A DNA stretch of 64,000 nt from assembly GCF_004792655.1 (NCBI RefSeq), contig NZ_SRZC01000001.1:215970-279969 (forward strand). The letters are read 5' to 3'. A model generated the notes under the pieces. It was not told where the DNA came from, did not search any database, and worked only from the letters and a program-made list of their open reading frames with translations. Made by a program: the position numbers and the translations under genes. Source of the stretch: Palleniella muris. GTDB taxonomy: Bacteria; Bacteroidota; Bacteroidia; Bacteroidales; Bacteroidaceae. Below are positions 1-9,286 of the stretch, piece after piece. Numbering within the stretch: the first letter of the stretch is position 1; the number at the start of each line of letters is the position of its first letter.

Positions 1-2
1 CA

Positions 3-82
3 AAAGGTTACGCTTTGCATGACGAAAGATAACGTTTTGCATGGTCAAAGGTAACGCTTTGACGTGCAAAGCGATACCTTTC
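3..82. repeat. 22-bp tandem array, family A (copy 1)
   Basis: Four imperfect units with AAAG cores at 3, 25, 47 and 68, a spacing of 22 bp (21 at the last step). The unit core resembles the near-palindrome AAAGGTWACCTTT followed by a TGCA-like spacer. The same four-unit design occurs at 17267, 31969 and 39269. No gene is seen in 1-211; the open frame here is only translated repeat. Confidence 0.85.
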
Positions 83-211
83 ATTTTTACACAATTATAT
101 CCTTGGTTATCAAAGCATTACAACAAAAAAAAGACATTATCACTCGAAGAATCCACGGAAATCATCAGAATCCGCATTAGAAACATTTCCAAAGGGAAAC
201 CTACCGACAAC

Positions 212-244
212 AAAAAAGGACGCCGTTCATGGCGTCCCTTTTTG
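212..244. terminator. Terminator after the secreted-protein gene
   Basis: GGACGCC (218-224) pairs with GGCGTCC (231-237) around a 6-nt loop, with A-rich and T-rich flanks on the two sides. It can work in both directions. It lies 25 bp past the stop of the minus-strand gene 269-2428 and so closes the SusCD operon. Confidence 0.85.
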
Positions 245-268
245 TTTATAAATTATCCTCGTTGAGGA

Positions 269-2428
269 TTACTTCATGATCATCTTCTTTCCGTTGTGGA
301 TGAAGATAGAGCCCTTAGCAGGCTTCGCGATGCGCTGACCTGCGAGGTTGTAGTAAGCACCTGCGTTCTGAGCGTTCTCACCGGTACCGATGTTCTCGAT
401 GCCTACTGAACCGCCCTTCACACCGAATACCTTTGCGTAGACAAGGGCTGTGTCGATACGATAGAGCTGGAAGCCGAGAGTCTTCGTGCCGTCCTCCTCA
501 TCGATAACGTAAGCACCGCCTGCCTTGCTGCCAAGAACCTCACGGCCTGTACTTGCGATTGGATAAGCAACATCCTCACCCTTTACCTGAGCGAAATACT
601 CGTCAGCTGTTGCGCATACAGGGTGGATAGAGTTGCTGCCATAGCTATTGATTGTGTTGACTATCACGATGTCGTTAGCACCGATACCTTTGAACTTGAC
701 AGTGTTGTAGTTGTTCTTTGTAGCATTCTGGGTAAGACCGATGCCCTGGAGAACCTGAGCAGCAAGACCGTTCCAAAGAGTAACACCCTCGAATGTTGCA
801 GCAGCCTTCTCCTCTGTCATGTCAGTGTCAGCAATAACCCAGCGGTGTATGACGCACTCTGAATCGTCAGCAACATAGCCGAATGGATAGACAGCTGTAT
901 AAACAGGGTTGCCCTTGTCGTCAACAGCAGGGCTGCCATCCTCACCCATTACAGGCTGGTTGACGTCATAGTAGAAGAGACGCTTGCGGGCTGTCCAGTT
1001 GTTCTCACCACTTGTTGTTGCAGAATTCAAATCCTCTATGGCAGCGAAGCCAGCAGCCTTGATTGTCTCCGGAGTCATACGGGCAAAGTCGTAGCTATTC
1101 TTAAGCTCGTACTCGATGTTGTTCTCTATAGTTACTACAGTAGCCTGATAGCCGAAAGCAGATGTTGTCACAGTCAGAGTACCTGCCTCAGGAACAGTAA
1201 CTGTGGTACCTGTAGGAAGCTCCTCGCCGCTCAATGTAGTGCCGTTCTTGCCATTGAATGTGTAAGAGATGAACAATGTTGGAGACAATGGCACTTCAGC
1301 GTTGCTTACAGTAAGTTTGTACGTCTTAGCGAAGCCTTCTTCCACAGAGATAACGTCAGCGGCAACTGCAGGGAGAGCACAAGGTGAGCAGTCAACTTCC
1401 ATAGTAATCTCGTTAGACTTAGCAGTACCAACCTCTGTCCAAGCTACCAATGTACCACTTGTTGTAGTAGAATACTTGTAAGAACCAGTGCAGTCGTCGT
1501 ATCTTACTTCTGCAACATCACCCTCAGTTCCCTTTACCTTCAATGTCTCACCAGGTTTGAATGTGATGGTGTAAATACGGAGGTTCGGGTTAAGATTGCC
1601 TTCTTCGTCTTTTCCAAGACCAGTGAGAGCCACAACAGGGTCGTTTGCCACATCCTGAGCAGACTCGCAAGTGAGGCTGATGTTATCAAAGTAGTATCTT
1701 GCCTGATAACGTGCAACCATAACGTTCAAGCCCTCTGCATACATGCTGATTTCTGTGCCGTCACACTCTGTAGCAGGGATTGTACGTGTACCGGAAGTAA
1801 CAGTAGTACCCATAAGGTCACTAACGTTGTACTCTATGGTACGAGCATTAACGTCAACGTTGAGAGAAACAAGGTACCAAGAACCTTGAGTAAGATTAAC
1901 AATGTTAGACTCATCACCATTCACGAAATATGCATCACCTGTAGCGATATCTGCCTTTTGTGAAAGGTCAAAGAGGAAGCCAACATAAGCAGCTGGGTCT
2001 GTGATTTCATTTCCGTCTTGATCCTTAAGGTAAGTCCAGCGGTTGATATAAGGCTGATTGGCCGGAGCGGAAAGGTTAGATACAACTGTGATTGCACTGT
2101 TGTACTGGTTGTTTGAAGGTTGTTGTGGGCAAAATTCGAATGTCAAGGTATATTTGCCATCTTCAAGGATAGAGGCATTCTCACCATAGACTTCGGCACC
2201 CCAATTCAATACAGCGTTACGGCCGTTGGTTGCACCGCCAAACAACTCAAAGTACGTGCCTTGGTCATCAGTCAGGATGTTCATGGCCTCACCACCATAA
2301 GTCCAGCCTGTCTCCGCAGAGCTTGTCACGCCTTCAAAGTTCTGCGAGAACAGCACGCGTGTACCCGCACTTACATTAGAGATGCAGAGCATCGTCAATG
2401 CAACGAGAGAAAGATAAAACTTTTTCAT
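269..2428 (-). CDS. Secreted PUL protein with N-terminal jelly-roll-like region and C-terminal NLAGQR...NGKK motif
   Basis: A 719-residue exported protein of uncertain role. The N-terminus is a classical signal peptide ending near ISNVSA, without a convincing lipobox. Residues about 25-255 resemble the lectin/jelly-roll modules of surface glycan-binding proteins (FSQNFEG near the start, then a YYFDNISL strand). The middle holds beta-rich Ig-like stretches. The last ~30 residues (YYNLAGQR, then FIHNGKKMIMK) match the short C-terminal motif common in Prevotella secreted proteins and similar to type IX sorting tails. It is the last gene downstream of two SusC/SusD pairs, where SusE/F-like glycan-binding proteins usually sit, so surface glycan binding is the best inference. 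No catalytic motif was recognised. Confidence 0.6.
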   Translation of the reverse strand: MKKFYLSLVALTMLCISNVSAGTRVLFSQNFEGVTSSAETGWTYGGEAMNILTDDQGTYFELFGGATNGRNAVLNWGAEVYGENASILEDGKYTLTFEFCPQQPSNNQYNSAITVVSNLSAPANQPYINRWTYLKDQDGNEITDPAAYVGFLFDLSQKADIATGDAYFVNGDESNIVNLTQGSWYLVSLNVDVNARTIEYNVSDLMGTTVTSGTRTIPATECDGTEISMYAEGLNVMVARYQARYYFDNISLTCESAQDVANDPVVALTGLGKDEEGNLNPNLRIYTITFKPGETLKVKGTEGDVAEVRYDDCTGSYKYSTTTSGTLVAWTEVGTAKSNEITMEVDCSPCALPAVAADVISVEEGFAKTYKLTVSNAEVPLSPTLFISYTFNGKNGTTLSGEELPTGTTVTVPEAGTLTVTTSAFGYQATVVTIENNIEYELKNSYDFARMTPETIKAAGFAAIEDLNSATTSGENNWTARKRLFYYDVNQPVMGEDGSPAVDDKGNPVYTAVYPFGYVADDSECVIHRWVIADTDMTEEKAAATFEGVTLWNGLAAQVLQGIGLTQNATKNNYNTVKFKGIGANDIVIVNTINSYGSNSIHPVCATADEYFAQVKGEDVAYPIASTGREVLGSKAGGAYVIDEEDGTKTLGFQLYRIDTALVYAKVFGVKGGSVGIENIGTGENAQNAGAYYNLAGQRIAKPAKGSIFIHNGKKMIMK

Positions 2429-2484
2429 ACGTTTGATTTTTAGTTAATAATAAAATTGATAAATTAGTAATGATATATTTCTTT

Positions 2485-2520
2485 ATTATGTGGCAGGGCA
2501 AGAGTGTCCTGCCACATAAT
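2485..2520. promoter_or_regulatory. 13-bp inverted repeat between SusD and the secreted protein gene
   Basis: ATTATGTGGCAGG (2485-2497) is a perfect complement of CCTGCCACATAAT (2508-2520), with a 10-nt loop. In the transcription direction (minus) no T-run follows, so this is more likely an mRNA-stabilising or processing hairpin that sets SusCD apart from the downstream gene than a full terminator. Confidence 0.7.
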
Positions 2521-2532
2521 AAATTTATTTTT

Positions 2533-4251
2533 TTATTCCCATCCAGGAGTCTGGGTGAGTGCACCGGACTTCAGGATTTCGCTCTGTGGCAGAGGGAAAA
2601 GGTTGAACTTGTCCTCCCAATTACGGGCAGTGATGTATGATGGGTTGGTCACTACATTGTATGTGAATGACTCATCAGCATTCTTTGTGATTTCCATCAC
2701 CTTGATGTCCTTGAAGTACTCTGCACCCTTCTTCCAGCGGCGCACATCGAAGAAGCGGTGTCCCTCGAATGCGAGTTCCACGAAGCGCTCGTTCTCATAA
2801 CGCTTTGTGAACGCTTCTGGGCTGAGTCCTGTCTTTATATCAGGCTGTCCGGCACGCTTGCGCACGATATTGATAGCCTGTGCAGCGGTGCGTGTAAGTC
2901 CCTCACCTGATGTGTAACCGTCACCGAAGTAGTTCAGCACAGCCTCAGCATAGTCGAGATAGATGCCGCCAAGGCGGAAGAGTACCCATGTATGGTAGGA
3001 TGTAGTTGCGTTGGAAGCACCGATGACCTGTGTCTTCTGCAGATACTTTTTCAGGTAGTAGCCTGTAGGAGTACCGTAAACAACAGAACGGCTGTTGCGA
3101 CCGCCGTAGTAAGTCTCCAGCACAGCCTTTGCGTCTGTTGCCAGTCCGTCAGGCCAACGCTCGCCGTTGACAGCGATGGTAGCTGCGAGGCGTGCATCGC
3201 GGTTGGCGTATGGGTTCTGCGCATCGTAATCCGGATCCTCAGTGATTGTCAGGCCTTTCTTTGTCTCATAAGCGTCGACAAGGTTCTGGGTAGGGCAGTT
3301 GCCGCCGCCTGCGTTCTCCATACCAATTGGGAAGTTGTTCTTCTCGAAAGAGTTGGAAGCAGCGGTACGTGTGCCAAAAAGGATTTCTTTTGTGCACTTT
3401 GAGTAGCTGTCAACAGCGAACAGGTCGGCGTATTTTGAAACCAATCCCATGTTGCGTGATGTGCAGGCATTGATACATTCCTGAGCACGGAGAGCAGCCT
3501 CTTTCCAGAGTTCCTTGTTGTTTTCAGGATTGAAGAGTGGGCTTGCGTGGTACAGGGCAGCACGTGCGCGGAGAGCCATCACAGTGAGGTTGTTGGCGCG
3601 TCCGTTCTCGACAAGTCCGAGTTCAGAATAAGCCTTTGAGTAATCCTTGATGATTTCATCCTTTATAGCATAACATTCGTCGTCGATGAACTTGAAGATT
3701 TCCTCAGCCGTCGCGCGTGGAGTGTTGTTGGCTGTCTCAGCGTCGACATAGTTTACGATGAGCGGCACACCGCCATACTGGCGCACCAACTGGAAATAGA
3801 AGTAAGCACGCATGAAACGCGCCTCATACTGGAAGTTGTTGTACTTCTCCATCTTAGCCTCATAGTTGATGTCAAGCTTATAGTCATCGAACGTCAGATT
3901 GGTGAACTTGTCAAGGAAGAGGTTGCAGTAAGAGATACCGTGCCAGCACTTGTCCCATACAGAGGAATTGGCATTGGCAGGTCCCCAGTTGCCGTTGAAG
4001 AAGCTCTCGACAGAGTTGCCCTGATGAGAATAGACAGCCTCGTCGGTTGCAGATGCGAGCATTGCTCCGCTGTAGTTTCCCCAATCGGAGTCAAGGTCAC
4101 GGTAGATGGTTGTCATCAAGCCATTGACATTTTCAAAATTCTCCTTGATGTAGTCCTCGCCGTCAACCTTATACTCGTGGTAGTCCATGTCGCATGAGGT
4201 GAATCCCAGCGAGAGAGCCACGCAACCGAAAATTATATTCTTTAGTTTCAT
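2533..4251 (-). CDS. SusD/RagB-family glycan-binding lipoprotein (second pair)
   Basis: A 572-residue SusD-like lipoprotein that would cap the partner SusC channel on the outer surface and bind pectic oligosaccharide. The N-terminus is a lipoprotein signal with the lipidated Cys at about residue 20 (GFTSC). The body shows SusD landmarks: an N-terminal TPR-type helical region (YCNLFLDKF, ARFMRAYFYFQLVRQYGGVPLI) and the C-terminal RagB part (YLDYAEAVLNY, INIVRKRAGQP, RFVELAFEGHRFFDVRRWKKG). It ends with the usual FPLPQSEI...LTQTPGW tail. It lies 22 bp downstream of its SusC, so the two are co-transcribed. Specificity for rhamnogalacturonan is inferred from the enzyme set across the divergent promoter. 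Confidence 0.93.
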   Translation of the reverse strand: MKLKNIIFGCVALSLGFTSCDMDYHEYKVDGEDYIKENFENVNGLMTTIYRDLDSDWGNYSGAMLASATDEAVYSHQGNSVESFFNGNWGPANANSSVWDKCWHGISYCNLFLDKFTNLTFDDYKLDINYEAKMEKYNNFQYEARFMRAYFYFQLVRQYGGVPLIVNYVDAETANNTPRATAEEIFKFIDDECYAIKDEIIKDYSKAYSELGLVENGRANNLTVMALRARAALYHASPLFNPENNKELWKEAALRAQECINACTSRNMGLVSKYADLFAVDSYSKCTKEILFGTRTAASNSFEKNNFPIGMENAGGGNCPTQNLVDAYETKKGLTITEDPDYDAQNPYANRDARLAATIAVNGERWPDGLATDAKAVLETYYGGRNSRSVVYGTPTGYYLKKYLQKTQVIGASNATTSYHTWVLFRLGGIYLDYAEAVLNYFGDGYTSGEGLTRTAAQAINIVRKRAGQPDIKTGLSPEAFTKRYENERFVELAFEGHRFFDVRRWKKGAEYFKDIKVMEITKNADESFTYNVVTNPSYITARNWEDKFNLFPLPQSEILKSGALTQTPGWE

Positions 4252-4273
4252 AATTGTTGTTCAGTTTTAAGGG

Positions 4274-7129
4274 TTAGAAAGTAAGCTGTGCACCAACTAC
4301 AATGCTGCGTGAGGCAGGAGTTCCGTTGCCGAGAATCTCAGCGTCACGACCCTCGATGTGGTCAGCGCAGAAGAGGTCGTTGCCACGGACATAGACTTTG
4401 GCAGCGTTCACGAAACCGGTCTTCTTCATGACAGCCTTTGGCAGGTTGTAGTAGACCTCAATGTTGCGGAGCTTCAGGAATGAGCGGTCGCGCATCCAGA
4501 ATGTGCTCGCCTGATAGTTGTTGGCGTTGCTGGATGAGCTGAGACGTGGGAACATAGCGTTAGGGTCGTTGCTCTCTGCTGTCCAGCGGTTGTCATAAAC
4601 ATACTGTGCAAGGGATGTATTGTTGACAAGTCCCCAGTAGTAGCCGGAGTTGCTTAGCATTGCTGTGTAGCGACCTGCGCCCTGGAAGAGTGCTGTGAAG
4701 CCCAGTCCCTTGTACTCTGCTCCGAGGTGGAAAGAGTAGTAGAGTTCAGGACATGTTGAGCTGTAACCAATCTTTGTCTTGTCGTTAGCGTCAATCTTGC
4801 CGTCACCGTTCACGTCCTTATAGCGGATGTCACCCGGGCGCACCTGTGAGAAGGTGTGTGCAGGGATGCCGTCAACGAGAGCGGTAGGGTTGCCGTCTTT
4901 ATCATACACGAAGTCTTCGTTGCGGAAGAGTCCTTCAGCGATAAGTCCGTAGTTGGAATTGAGCGGATTGCCTGTGGTCACGAGGTTAGCGTAAGCCTTT
5001 GGTTCTTCTGCCTGTTCCTTAATCTCGTTCTTTGAGAGGGTCATGTTTCCGCCGATGTTGAATGTAACGTCGCCGATGGTCTTTGTATAGTCAAGAGCAA
5101 GGTCAAAACCGTACTGGTCAACCACACCTGCATTGACATAAGGAGCTTCGAAACCAATGAGTGAAGAGAATGCGCCTGCACCACTCACCCAGATATCATA
5201 ACGATGCTGGTTGAAGTAGTCAAACTCGATGTTCAGTCCCTTGAAGAGAGTGGCGTCGATACCTATGTTGAACTTGCGCGCCTTCTCGTGTGAAGGATTT
5301 GCGGTTGCCATCTGACCAAGCACTGTAGCACCGTCGCTGGTGTCGTAGCCGGCACCCCACAGATACTGTGTACCGTTTTTTGAGTAAGACTGTGTGTAGT
5401 ATGTCCACAAGTTGTCACCCGGCAGATAGTCGGCACTGATTACGCCAAAAGAAGCGCGGAGCTTAAGGAAGTTAAGCCAGGAGACATCCTTCAGGAAATT
5501 CTCGTTTGAAGCAACCCATGCTGCTGACACTGTTGGAGACATCGCCCACTTTGTACCCGGAGCAAGACGGCTTGAGCCTGACTCCATGAGTGCCAATTCG
5601 CCGATATACTTGTTGTTGTAAGCGTAATGACCGAGCCAAGAGATGTTCTGACGGTAAATCTTTGTGTTGACACCTGTTGTCTCCTCAAAGTCGTAGCCAT
5701 ACATCAACTGGCTGTAGACGCTGTGCTTGCCGAAAGAGCGGTTGTAGTTGAAACCTGCACCGAAGGTCATACGACGAGCGTACTTGTCAGTAGCTGCGCC
5801 TGCACCCATCTCTCCCTGCTTGCCACCTTCCCAGTAATCACCGAGAACTGGTTCACCGTTTGCCCATCCTGTCACAGGAGTGTAGCCGTAGAGATACTCC
5901 TTGGAGTGGTCCTCGTAAAGGGTGGAATATATGTCGTAGCTTGCCTTAACCGTCAGGCTGAGTCCCTTTGTCCAAGAGTCGAGTTTCTGGTCAAGGACTG
6001 CGTCGAGGTTCAGTGCGCGCTCATGAATCTTGTAATAGGCTGCGCCTGTTGACTGAGCTACTGGGTTGTTTGTTCCTGCCCATGTGCTGGAACCGCCCCA
6101 TGTGCCGTGCTCGTTCTTTATAGGGAAAGCAGCTGAAGGCACTGAGTACATCATTCCCCAAAGATCAACATTGCTGCCCGGGCGTGACATCTCGCTCAGC
6201 ATACCGAGGAGGTTGACTCTCATCATTGTGTTTGGAGTGAGGTCGATGTCGAGGTTTGTGCGTATGTTACCACGAACGTACTTGTCCTGAGTGTTATAGC
6301 CCTCATTCATTGCAGGATTCTTGATGAAGCCCTTGTCAGAGATAAGGGTTGCCGCTGTGAAATAGCGGAACTTCTCACCACCACCGCTGAACTCAAGCCC
6401 TAAGCGGTTGTCAAGAGCGTGGTTGCGGAATGTCTCGCCCACCCAATTGACACTTGGATACTGGTAAGGGTGTGTACCATTCTGGAAAGCGGCAATCTCG
6501 TCAGCAGAATACTTCGCGAACTGTCCCTGTCCCTCATTGTACAGAGCCTCGTTCATTGCGCTTGCATAAGTCGCACCATCGATGAACTTAGGGCGGTTAA
6601 GCATCTGACGGAACTCATGGTCATAAGTGAACTTTATAGTCTTGCTGTTGTATTCACCACGCTTTGTCTTGATGAGCAGTGCACCGTTTGTGCCTTTGTA
6701 ACCATAGAGGGCAACGGCAGCAGCATCCTTGAGGATCTGCACTTCCTCCACCTCGTCGGCACTGATGTAGCTGATGTCACGCTCCACACCGTCGACAAGC
6801 ACCAATGGGCTGCTGACACTGAGGCTCTGCAAGCCACGGATGTAGAATGTAGGGTTCTGCTCAAAAAATGTGCCTCCGCCCTGCAATGAGATAAGGCCGT
6901 TACCCTGTCCGAGGATAGAGTTGCCAATGTTCTTTGCCGAACGCTTGTTGACATTTTTGTTTGTTATGACAGACACGGCAGCCGTTGAGGTCTCGCGTGA
7001 GAAATTCTTGTTGGCTCCCACCTCGATGGTCTGGTCAACGAAGGCGATGCCTGTGCTGTCCTGCTGTGCTGCTGCCGGAACAGATAGTCCGGCAAGCAGT
7101 GAAAGCATCAATATATTCTTATTTTTCAT
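4274..7129 (-). CDS. SusC/RagA-family TonB-dependent transporter (short form, second pair)
   Basis: A 951-residue outer-membrane TonB-dependent transporter for oligosaccharide import. A signal peptide (to about PAAAQ, residue 21) leads almost directly into the plug domain at about 45-165, which has the SusC landmarks FYIRGLQS, LVLVDGVERD, EEVQILKDAAAVALYG and NGALLIKTKRG. The 22-stranded barrel follows and ends in an aromatic residue (VGAQLTF). Unlike the upstream SusC it has no carboxypeptidase-regulatory-like N-terminal domain, which explains its shorter length. It follows the first SusD by 37 bp and precedes the second SusD by 22 bp in the same operon. Two SusCD pairs in one PUL usually handle different fragments of one polymer; that split is inferred. 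Confidence 0.95.
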   Translation of the reverse strand: MKNKNILMLSLLAGLSVPAAAQQDSTGIAFVDQTIEVGANKNFSRETSTAAVSVITNKNVNKRSAKNIGNSILGQGNGLISLQGGGTFFEQNPTFYIRGLQSLSVSSPLVLVDGVERDISYISADEVEEVQILKDAAAVALYGYKGTNGALLIKTKRGEYNSKTIKFTYDHEFRQMLNRPKFIDGATYASAMNEALYNEGQGQFAKYSADEIAAFQNGTHPYQYPSVNWVGETFRNHALDNRLGLEFSGGGEKFRYFTAATLISDKGFIKNPAMNEGYNTQDKYVRGNIRTNLDIDLTPNTMMRVNLLGMLSEMSRPGSNVDLWGMMYSVPSAAFPIKNEHGTWGGSSTWAGTNNPVAQSTGAAYYKIHERALNLDAVLDQKLDSWTKGLSLTVKASYDIYSTLYEDHSKEYLYGYTPVTGWANGEPVLGDYWEGGKQGEMGAGAATDKYARRMTFGAGFNYNRSFGKHSVYSQLMYGYDFEETTGVNTKIYRQNISWLGHYAYNNKYIGELALMESGSSRLAPGTKWAMSPTVSAAWVASNENFLKDVSWLNFLKLRASFGVISADYLPGDNLWTYYTQSYSKNGTQYLWGAGYDTSDGATVLGQMATANPSHEKARKFNIGIDATLFKGLNIEFDYFNQHRYDIWVSGAGAFSSLIGFEAPYVNAGVVDQYGFDLALDYTKTIGDVTFNIGGNMTLSKNEIKEQAEEPKAYANLVTTGNPLNSNYGLIAEGLFRNEDFVYDKDGNPTALVDGIPAHTFSQVRPGDIRYKDVNGDGKIDANDKTKIGYSSTCPELYYSFHLGAEYKGLGFTALFQGAGRYTAMLSNSGYYWGLVNNTSLAQYVYDNRWTAESNDPNAMFPRLSSSSNANNYQASTFWMRDRSFLKLRNIEVYYNLPKAVMKKTGFVNAAKVYVRGNDLFCADHIEGRDAEILGNGTPASRSIVVGAQLTF

Positions 7130-7166
7130 AAAATTCTAAGTTCTTGCACATTAATAATCAAATGTA

Positions 7167-9275
7167 TCACCATCCCGGGTTCTGGACAAGACCATAGCCC
7201 TTGTTGATTTCCGTCTGTGGGAATGGAGACATGAGCCATTTCCTTACATCGGTGTCATCAGGATCCATGCCCCACAGTACGCGGCGTACAGGCTTGCTCA
7301 GCTCAAACTTCTGATACTCGAAGCGGTTAGGCTCCTTTGTACCGCTGTTCTTGTCGTCGCCAAGCCATGGGCGTGTCACACGTACCCACTTTCCGTCAGA
7401 GCCCTGCTGCATACGGAAGATACCAAGACCATGGAGCTGTTTTGTCATCCAGTCAGTGCGCTTGTAGCGAACCATATCCATGAAGCGGGCGTTGGTCAGA
7501 CCGAGCTCACAAGCACGCTCACGAAGAATCTCTTCAATCAGAGCATCCTTGTTAGTAGCAATCTCTGGGTGTCCCATTGTGAGAGAGCCAAGACCGACAC
7601 GCTTGCGGACAACATTGGCCTGATTGATGGCTTCCGGCAGATTGTCTGTCTGTGCGAGGCACTCAGCATAGATTAGGTACATCTCCGGCATTGTCACCAC
7701 GTTCCAGTGGTTGTCTGCCTTACGGTGGAACTGCTCATCAAGGAGATATTTCACATTACCGTATCCGGTAGGACACATCGTCAGAGTAGCTTCAACAGGT
7801 TCATATATTTGGTTCCCGTTCTCGTCCTTCTTTGGTTTTCCGTCCTTATCCTTTGCCTCTCCCAACACATTGGAGGAAGCATGGTAGCCGCCAACCCAGA
7901 ACTCAAAGACGTTACCGGTTGATGTGCCGGTTTCCCATCCGAGCTGTTCCTGCTGACCGTTTACGAAAGCGTTCTCATAGAGACGAGGGTCGCGTGAAGC
8001 CTCTTTCTTGAAACCGCCACGGATAGGTGTGTAGCTAAAGAACAACTTGCCGTTAGAGCCTTCTATACGTCCGGCAGCAAAGTCCTTGTCCCAGTCAAAC
8101 GGTGTGCCGTCCTTCCATGGGAACATATCCACATATTCCTGAGTAGGAGTATAGTTGTTACGGTTGATGCCGTTCTGCTGCCATCCCCATGAGAGCCAGC
8201 AGTAAGTACCCTGGGTACCATAGATTGAAATCACACGTGTGGTATGGAGAGCCTCCGGACTGTCATCGAGAATGTATCCCATACGGTATGCGTGGCGGTA
8301 GCCGTCAGGAGTCTTGCTTGTCGCCTCACGGAGACCATAGTAGCCGTTTTTCTTCACCTCGTCAAAGAAATCCCTGCATGCCTTCAGGGCATCGTCCCAG
8401 CGGCTTTTCTGGTAGTCGCCGTACCATACGAGATGCTGCTGTTCCGCCTCGCTTGAGCCGTCATAGTAAGGCTTTGCATTGTTGAAGAGCGGAGAAGCGG
8501 CAAAGGTAAGAATCTTTGCCTTCATTGCCATTGCTCCGGCTTTTGTCCAGCGTCCAACGTTGGTACTGTTGGTCTCCGGAGTGTTGCCGTTATACGCCCA
8601 CACGAGAGCATCACCCTCTATAGCCTCATCAAGCAACCCAACCATGAACTTCACGGTTTCATCGACTGTACTGCGTGACATTTCGTAGGAGCCCTCATTG
8701 CCGGTGTATGTGTTCCTGATTATCGGCAAGCCTCCATAGTGCGGGAAAAGATCGAAATAGCGCTCGGCAATAAGGCATTTAGCCTGAGCAACCATATTCT
8801 TCTTCTGAGCGTCGGAGAGCCCCGGCACGCGGCCGATGTTCTCAATCAGCATCCATCCAAGGCGTACCACCTCCCACACATAGTCGTCATTGAATCCCAT
8901 GAGCGGTGTGGTGTTGGAGTTAAGGCTGCCTGTATAATAAGAGTTTTCAACCCTTGTGCTTCCCCAGTGAAGCTGGTAGCAGTCAGTCAAGGCATCAAAC
9001 TTTCCTGTATATGTGTTGGAACTGTTCGGAGTACCGCTGGCGTTGGCGTATGGCAATCCATAATACTGACGCGCATAGAGCGAGTTCAGGAACTGCTGGG
9101 TATAGACAGGACTGCTGAACACAGTGTCCACATTGACCGCTCCACCCGGTGCCTTCTCGATGAAGGCGTTGCCGAACTTTATGTCATCGGTGCAGGCTGA
9201 GAGCATTGCAGCTCCAAGAACTGCGACACTCAGTCCGTTGAATATATTCTTTATTTTCATTTTATTGTTCTTCAT
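7167..9275 (-). CDS. SusD/RagB-family glycan-binding lipoprotein (first pair)
   Basis: A 702-residue SusD-like outer-membrane lipoprotein, longer than the usual 500-600 residues. The signal peptide ends in LSAC with the lipidated Cys at residue 28 from the first ATG, or 23 if the second ATG (MKIKN) is used. The N-terminal helical region includes RYFDLFPHYGGLPII. The C-terminal half has MYLIYAECLAQ, INQANVVRKRVGLG, EEILRERACELGLTNARFMDMVRYKR and the final SPFPQTEINKGYGLVQNPGW, all characteristic of RagB/SusD. It starts 11 bp after its SusC stop, so translation is tightly linked. The extra length lies in loops between conserved blocks, perhaps an enlarged glycan-binding surface. Confidence 0.94.
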   Translation of the reverse strand: MKNNKMKIKNIFNGLSVAVLGAAMLSACTDDIKFGNAFIEKAPGGAVNVDTVFSSPVYTQQFLNSLYARQYYGLPYANASGTPNSSNTYTGKFDALTDCYQLHWGSTRVENSYYTGSLNSNTTPLMGFNDDYVWEVVRLGWMLIENIGRVPGLSDAQKKNMVAQAKCLIAERYFDLFPHYGGLPIIRNTYTGNEGSYEMSRSTVDETVKFMVGLLDEAIEGDALVWAYNGNTPETNSTNVGRWTKAGAMAMKAKILTFAASPLFNNAKPYYDGSSEAEQQHLVWYGDYQKSRWDDALKACRDFFDEVKKNGYYGLREATSKTPDGYRHAYRMGYILDDSPEALHTTRVISIYGTQGTYCWLSWGWQQNGINRNNYTPTQEYVDMFPWKDGTPFDWDKDFAAGRIEGSNGKLFFSYTPIRGGFKKEASRDPRLYENAFVNGQQEQLGWETGTSTGNVFEFWVGGYHASSNVLGEAKDKDGKPKKDENGNQIYEPVEATLTMCPTGYGNVKYLLDEQFHRKADNHWNVVTMPEMYLIYAECLAQTDNLPEAINQANVVRKRVGLGSLTMGHPEIATNKDALIEEILRERACELGLTNARFMDMVRYKRTDWMTKQLHGLGIFRMQQGSDGKWVRVTRPWLGDDKNSGTKEPNRFEYQKFELSKPVRRVLWGMDPDDTDVRKWLMSPFPQTEINKGYGLVQNPGW

Positions 9276-9286
9276 ATATGATTAGC

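Noticed and set aside
41..265. Short open frame at the left edge
   Set aside because: It is translated family A repeat plus the terminator hairpin, with no signal of a real protein.
2485..2520. Rho-independent terminator between SusD and the secreted protein
   Set aside because: The stem is strong, but no T-run follows on the minus strand, so it is listed as a regulatory hairpin.
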